Assembly (NCBI GenBank): GCA_030666115.1
Contig: DAOUYM010000013.1
Coordinates: 1 to 14,609, forward strand
Origin: Candidatus Aenigmatarchaeota archaeon
GTDB taxonomy: Archaea > Aenigmatarchaeota > Aenigmatarchaeia > QMZP01
Direction of reading: 5' to 3'
DNA: 14,609 bases
Within the stretch, counting starts at the first letter, position 1. Every line of letters starts with the position of its first letter. Both the position numbers and the translations under genes were made by a program. Of this stretch, positions 13,044-14,609 are shown one piece after another. The notes below the pieces were generated by a model that was not told where the DNA came from, made no database searches, and was given only the letters and a program-made list of their open reading frames with translations.

Positions 13044-13112
13044 TTATCGCTTTTTCTTTTTCTTAGTTGCCTTTTTCTTAGTTGTTTTCTTTGCCTTCTT
13101 TTTTGCTGCCAT
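13044..13112 (-). CDS. Lysine-rich 22-aa micro-protein
   Basis: The reading frame is ATG, then 21 codons and TAA. After MAA the product is Lys with a few Ala and Thr and a final Arg (KKKAKKTTKKKATKKKKKR); 14 of 22 residues are Lys. Both AAA and AAG codons are used. A GGAGGT lies 4 nt before the ATG (13117-13122, minus strand), among the best ribosome sites in the window, and a TTTTAAATAT box lies farther upstream at 13171-13180. The peptide resembles the tails of TFB and the tbp-linked protease in composition. It would bind DNA, RNA or acidic partners; the acidic micro-gene 25 nt downstream is an obvious candidate. Alternatively, the T-rich plus strand here serves mainly as a transcription terminator for the convergent RibL-type gene. 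Confidence 0.5.
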   Translation of the reverse strand: MAAKKKAKKTTKKKATKKKKKR

Positions 13113-13116
13113 TTCA

Positions 13117-13122
13117 ACCTCC
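13117..13122 (-). promoter_or_regulatory. Shine-Dalgarno site of the lysine-rich micro-gene
   Basis: GGAGGT, 4 nt before the ATG at 13112. It is the main sequence evidence that the micro-gene is translated. Confidence 0.55.
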
Positions 13123-13170
13123 CTTTTTGATTTTTTTAAAATTTAATTTATTGATTTATTCGGTCCGTTC

Positions 13171-13180
13171 ATATTTAAAA
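13171..13180 (-). promoter_or_regulatory. TATA box for the micro-gene pair
   Basis: TTTTAAATAT on the minus strand. Transcription would start near 13150, leaving a leader of about 38 nt with the GGAGGT site inside it. Confidence 0.45.
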
Positions 13181-13217
13181 TTATCTATTTTCACAGGAAA
13201 AAATCTTTATTCTGGGG

Positions 13218-14105
13218 TTACGGCATAACGGATTTTAGATCAGTGCATCCGCAGAACGTGTCGTGTGTTGCAGAGCACACGTTGCTCCCATCGCCTGATA
13301 TTCCAAGGAAGAAATTCCTCTGGTCATGGGTGACCTGGTATACCATAACCATGTTCATTCCGGATCCGGATTCTATCATTGACTTCACTGCCTGGTCACC
13401 TGATACGGGAAGTCTGCTGGCCATGAAGTCTTCAAGGTTGGCCTCGATGAGGGTAAGGGTAGGAACACAGCCCTCTGGTGCATCGCCCCCAAGCCCCATG
13501 TCATCCATGTATCCAGTCAGGTCCTCGACATCCTCTGGTGTAAGTCCTATGAAGGAGAAGAGGTCATCTCCCATTGACGGGAATCCCTGGAAGTTGATCA
13601 ATGACACGATAAGGAAGATTACCAGTATCGCAATACCGCCAATCCTTACAGGATTCAGCCTGTTGATCCCCCTGGATGCGATCTCCTCTGCTTTCTTGAG
13701 CTTGTTCTGGAGTTTCTCTATCTGCTTCCTGATGCCCGGGACATTGAATATGTTATGGGATATCATGTAGAGGGATATGGTAAGGACGATGGTCGAAATG
13801 ATTATGCCAAGGGATGGGTTTATTATCATGGACTGTATCATCATGTAGAACGTATTGTCACTGAAGGCTGGTATGATTCCTGATATTCCTATACCGCAAA
13901 CAAGGGCAACGAAGCCAAATCCCAGCCTCATCAGCATTCTTATCGCAAAGTGGGCATAACCCCTGTAACCCTTCACTATTATGGATCCGAATCCGAGTAT
14001 CAGAACTATGTAGAAAACGATCTGCATCCCGTTGAGTATCTGTGGCAGGTCCCTCATCATTGCAGGAGCAATACTGAGAAGTCCTGATATGTCTGGTATG
14101 GCCAT
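13218..14105 (-). CDS. Four-helix membrane protein with Cys-containing C-terminal domain
   Basis: I do not recognise a family. The preferred start is the ATG at 14105, giving 295 residues; the 46 upstream in-frame codons run into the threonine synthase gene on the other strand and are not protein-like. Hydrophobic helices lie at about 27-44, 60-80, 97-116 and 155-172. A charged helical loop with a coiled-coil look (RKQIEKLQNKLKKAEEIASR) sits between the third and fourth. The last 120 residues are hydrophilic, begin with an acidic stretch (TPEDVEDLTGYMDDMG) and contain four Cys (213, 277, 285, 287). By the positive-inside rule the Lys/Arg loop should be cytoplasmic, which puts the Cys domain outside, where disulfides could form. 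The stop is about 105 nt before the lysine-rich micro-gene on the same strand, which has its own TATA-like box. Confidence 0.8.
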   Translation of the reverse strand: MAIPDISGLLSIAPAMMRDLPQILNGMQIVFYIVLILGFGSIIVKGYRGYAHFAIRMLMRLGFGFVALVCGIGISGIIPAFSDNTFYMMIQSMIINPSLGIIISTIVLTISLYMISHNIFNVPGIRKQIEKLQNKLKKAEEIASRGINRLNPVRIGGIAILVIFLIVSLINFQGFPSMGDDLFSFIGLTPEDVEDLTGYMDDMGLGGDAPEGCVPTLTLIEANLEDFMASRLPVSGDQAVKSMIESGSGMNMVMVYQVTHDQRNFFLGISGDGSNVCSATHDTFCGCTDLKSVMP

Positions 14106-14157
14106 TCTATCTCTATGTCCTTTATTTTTTATTAGAGGCGCCCAATTAAATAATAGT

Positions 14158-14609
14158 ATGCACGAAATGTTCATTCTCTGCTCGGAATGCGGGAAGAAGT
14201 ATCCTGCCGGTAAACAGATATTCAGATGTGAGTGCGGGAACACTCCGGAGATTGTTTTCGATTATAAGAAGATAAAGAAGGGGTTCAGGGAGAGAATATC
14301 AAAGAGGGATTTCAACCACTCCCGCTACCTTGAGCTCTATCCTGTAAGGAAGCTGGTATCCATACATGAAGGAGGGACTCCATTAATCAGGTCCAAGAAC
14401 ATTGAGAAGTCCCTTGGATTGAAGTTTGAGCTTTACTTCAAGTACGAGGCGCAGAACCCGACAGGATCCTTCAAGGACAGGGGATCGTCGGTGGAGATTG
14501 CGAAGGCAGTTGAATCCGGGGCCAGGAGGGTGGTGTGCGCATCAACAGGTAACATGGGCGCTTCCTTATCGGCTTACTCCGGAATGGCCAACCTCAAGTG
14601 CGTCGTCTT
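14158..14609 (+). CDS. thrC: Threonine synthase, N-terminal part (cut by window edge)
   Basis: The frame is open from the ATG at 14158 to the window end, giving 150 residues of a protein that should be near 400. It converts O-phosphohomoserine to threonine with pyridoxal phosphate. An N-terminal zinc ribbon is visible (Cys8, Cys11, Cys24, Cys26 in CSECGKKY and CECGN), as is usual for archaeal threonine synthases. HEGGTPLIRSKNIEK and then KYEAQNPTGSFKDRG, with the PLP lysine at position 106, are family signatures. ASTGNMGASLSAYSGMA is the cofactor phosphate-binding region. A second in-frame ATG at 14167 is possible. It is divergent from the membrane protein with 52 nt between them. The TATA candidate is TTTATTTTTTA near 14121-14131. 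Confidence 0.95.
   Translation, partial: MHEMFILCSECGKKYPAGKQIFRCECGNTPEIVFDYKKIKKGFRERISKRDFNHSRYLELYPVRKLVSIHEGGTPLIRSKNIEKSLGLKFELYFKYEAQNPTGSFKDRGSSVEIAKAVESGARRVVCASTGNMGASLSAYSGMANLKCVV

Noticed and set aside
14106..14243. 46-codon upstream extension of the four-helix membrane protein
   Set aside because: It overlaps the conserved start of threonine synthase on the other strand; the ATG at 14105 gives a sensible protein.
1..14609. CRISPR arrays, tRNA or rRNA genes
   Set aside because: No regularly spaced repeats of suitable length and no tRNA- or rRNA-like segments were seen on either strand by eye; a tRNAscan-SE or Infernal run would settle this.

Overview
The window is a chromosomal piece of an archaeon. 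It carries TATA-binding protein, TFB, an Sm-like (Lsm) protein, ribosomal protein L37e, a Hef-type SF2 helicase, an archaeal RibL-type FAD synthase, split MgtE-type transport halves and a PhoU/TrkA-C protein. Start codons sit either about 24-27 nt downstream of a TATA box (leaderless style) or behind a Shine-Dalgarno sequence. Hef points towards Euryarchaeota or a related lineage rather than Crenarchaeota. Threonine synthase and a FAD synthase argue against extreme genome reduction. I cannot name the lineage.

Layout. Positions 1-1930 are an accessory segment: the 3' part of a DDE transposase, an overlapping winged-helix-like small gene, an unknown basic 97-aa gene on the minus strand, then an AT-rich minus-strand pair made of a 63-aa basic protein and a PD-(D/E)XK-like protein. 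From about 2070 an information-processing block follows: lsm and rpl37e on plus, tbp and a retropepsin-like protease on minus, and divergently the helicase. After a small two-helix membrane protein comes tfb, with a very long lysine-rich N-terminal tail. Then come pyruvate phosphate dikinase (7150-9753) and, convergent and abutting it, a minus-strand cation-transport operon: two single-domain MgtE-like halves and a PhoU/TrkA-C protein. Next are a coiled-coil protein, a RibL-type nucleotidyltransferase, two unlisted micro-genes (13044-13112 and 12935-13018), a four-helix membrane protein, and the start of threonine synthase running off the right edge.

How the parts relate. TBP and TFB, which together recruit RNA polymerase, lie 2.5 kb apart and both carry extra lysine-rich tails. 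The protease next to tbp has a similar tail. A 22-residue almost purely lysine/threonine/alanine peptide and a 27-residue strongly acidic peptide form a small operon at 13.0 kb, each behind a Shine-Dalgarno site. The charged tails and this oppositely charged micro-operon are the most original observations here. The transport operon looks like a self-contained divalent cation uptake unit with a cytoplasmic regulatory partner. No tRNA, rRNA or CRISPR array was seen.
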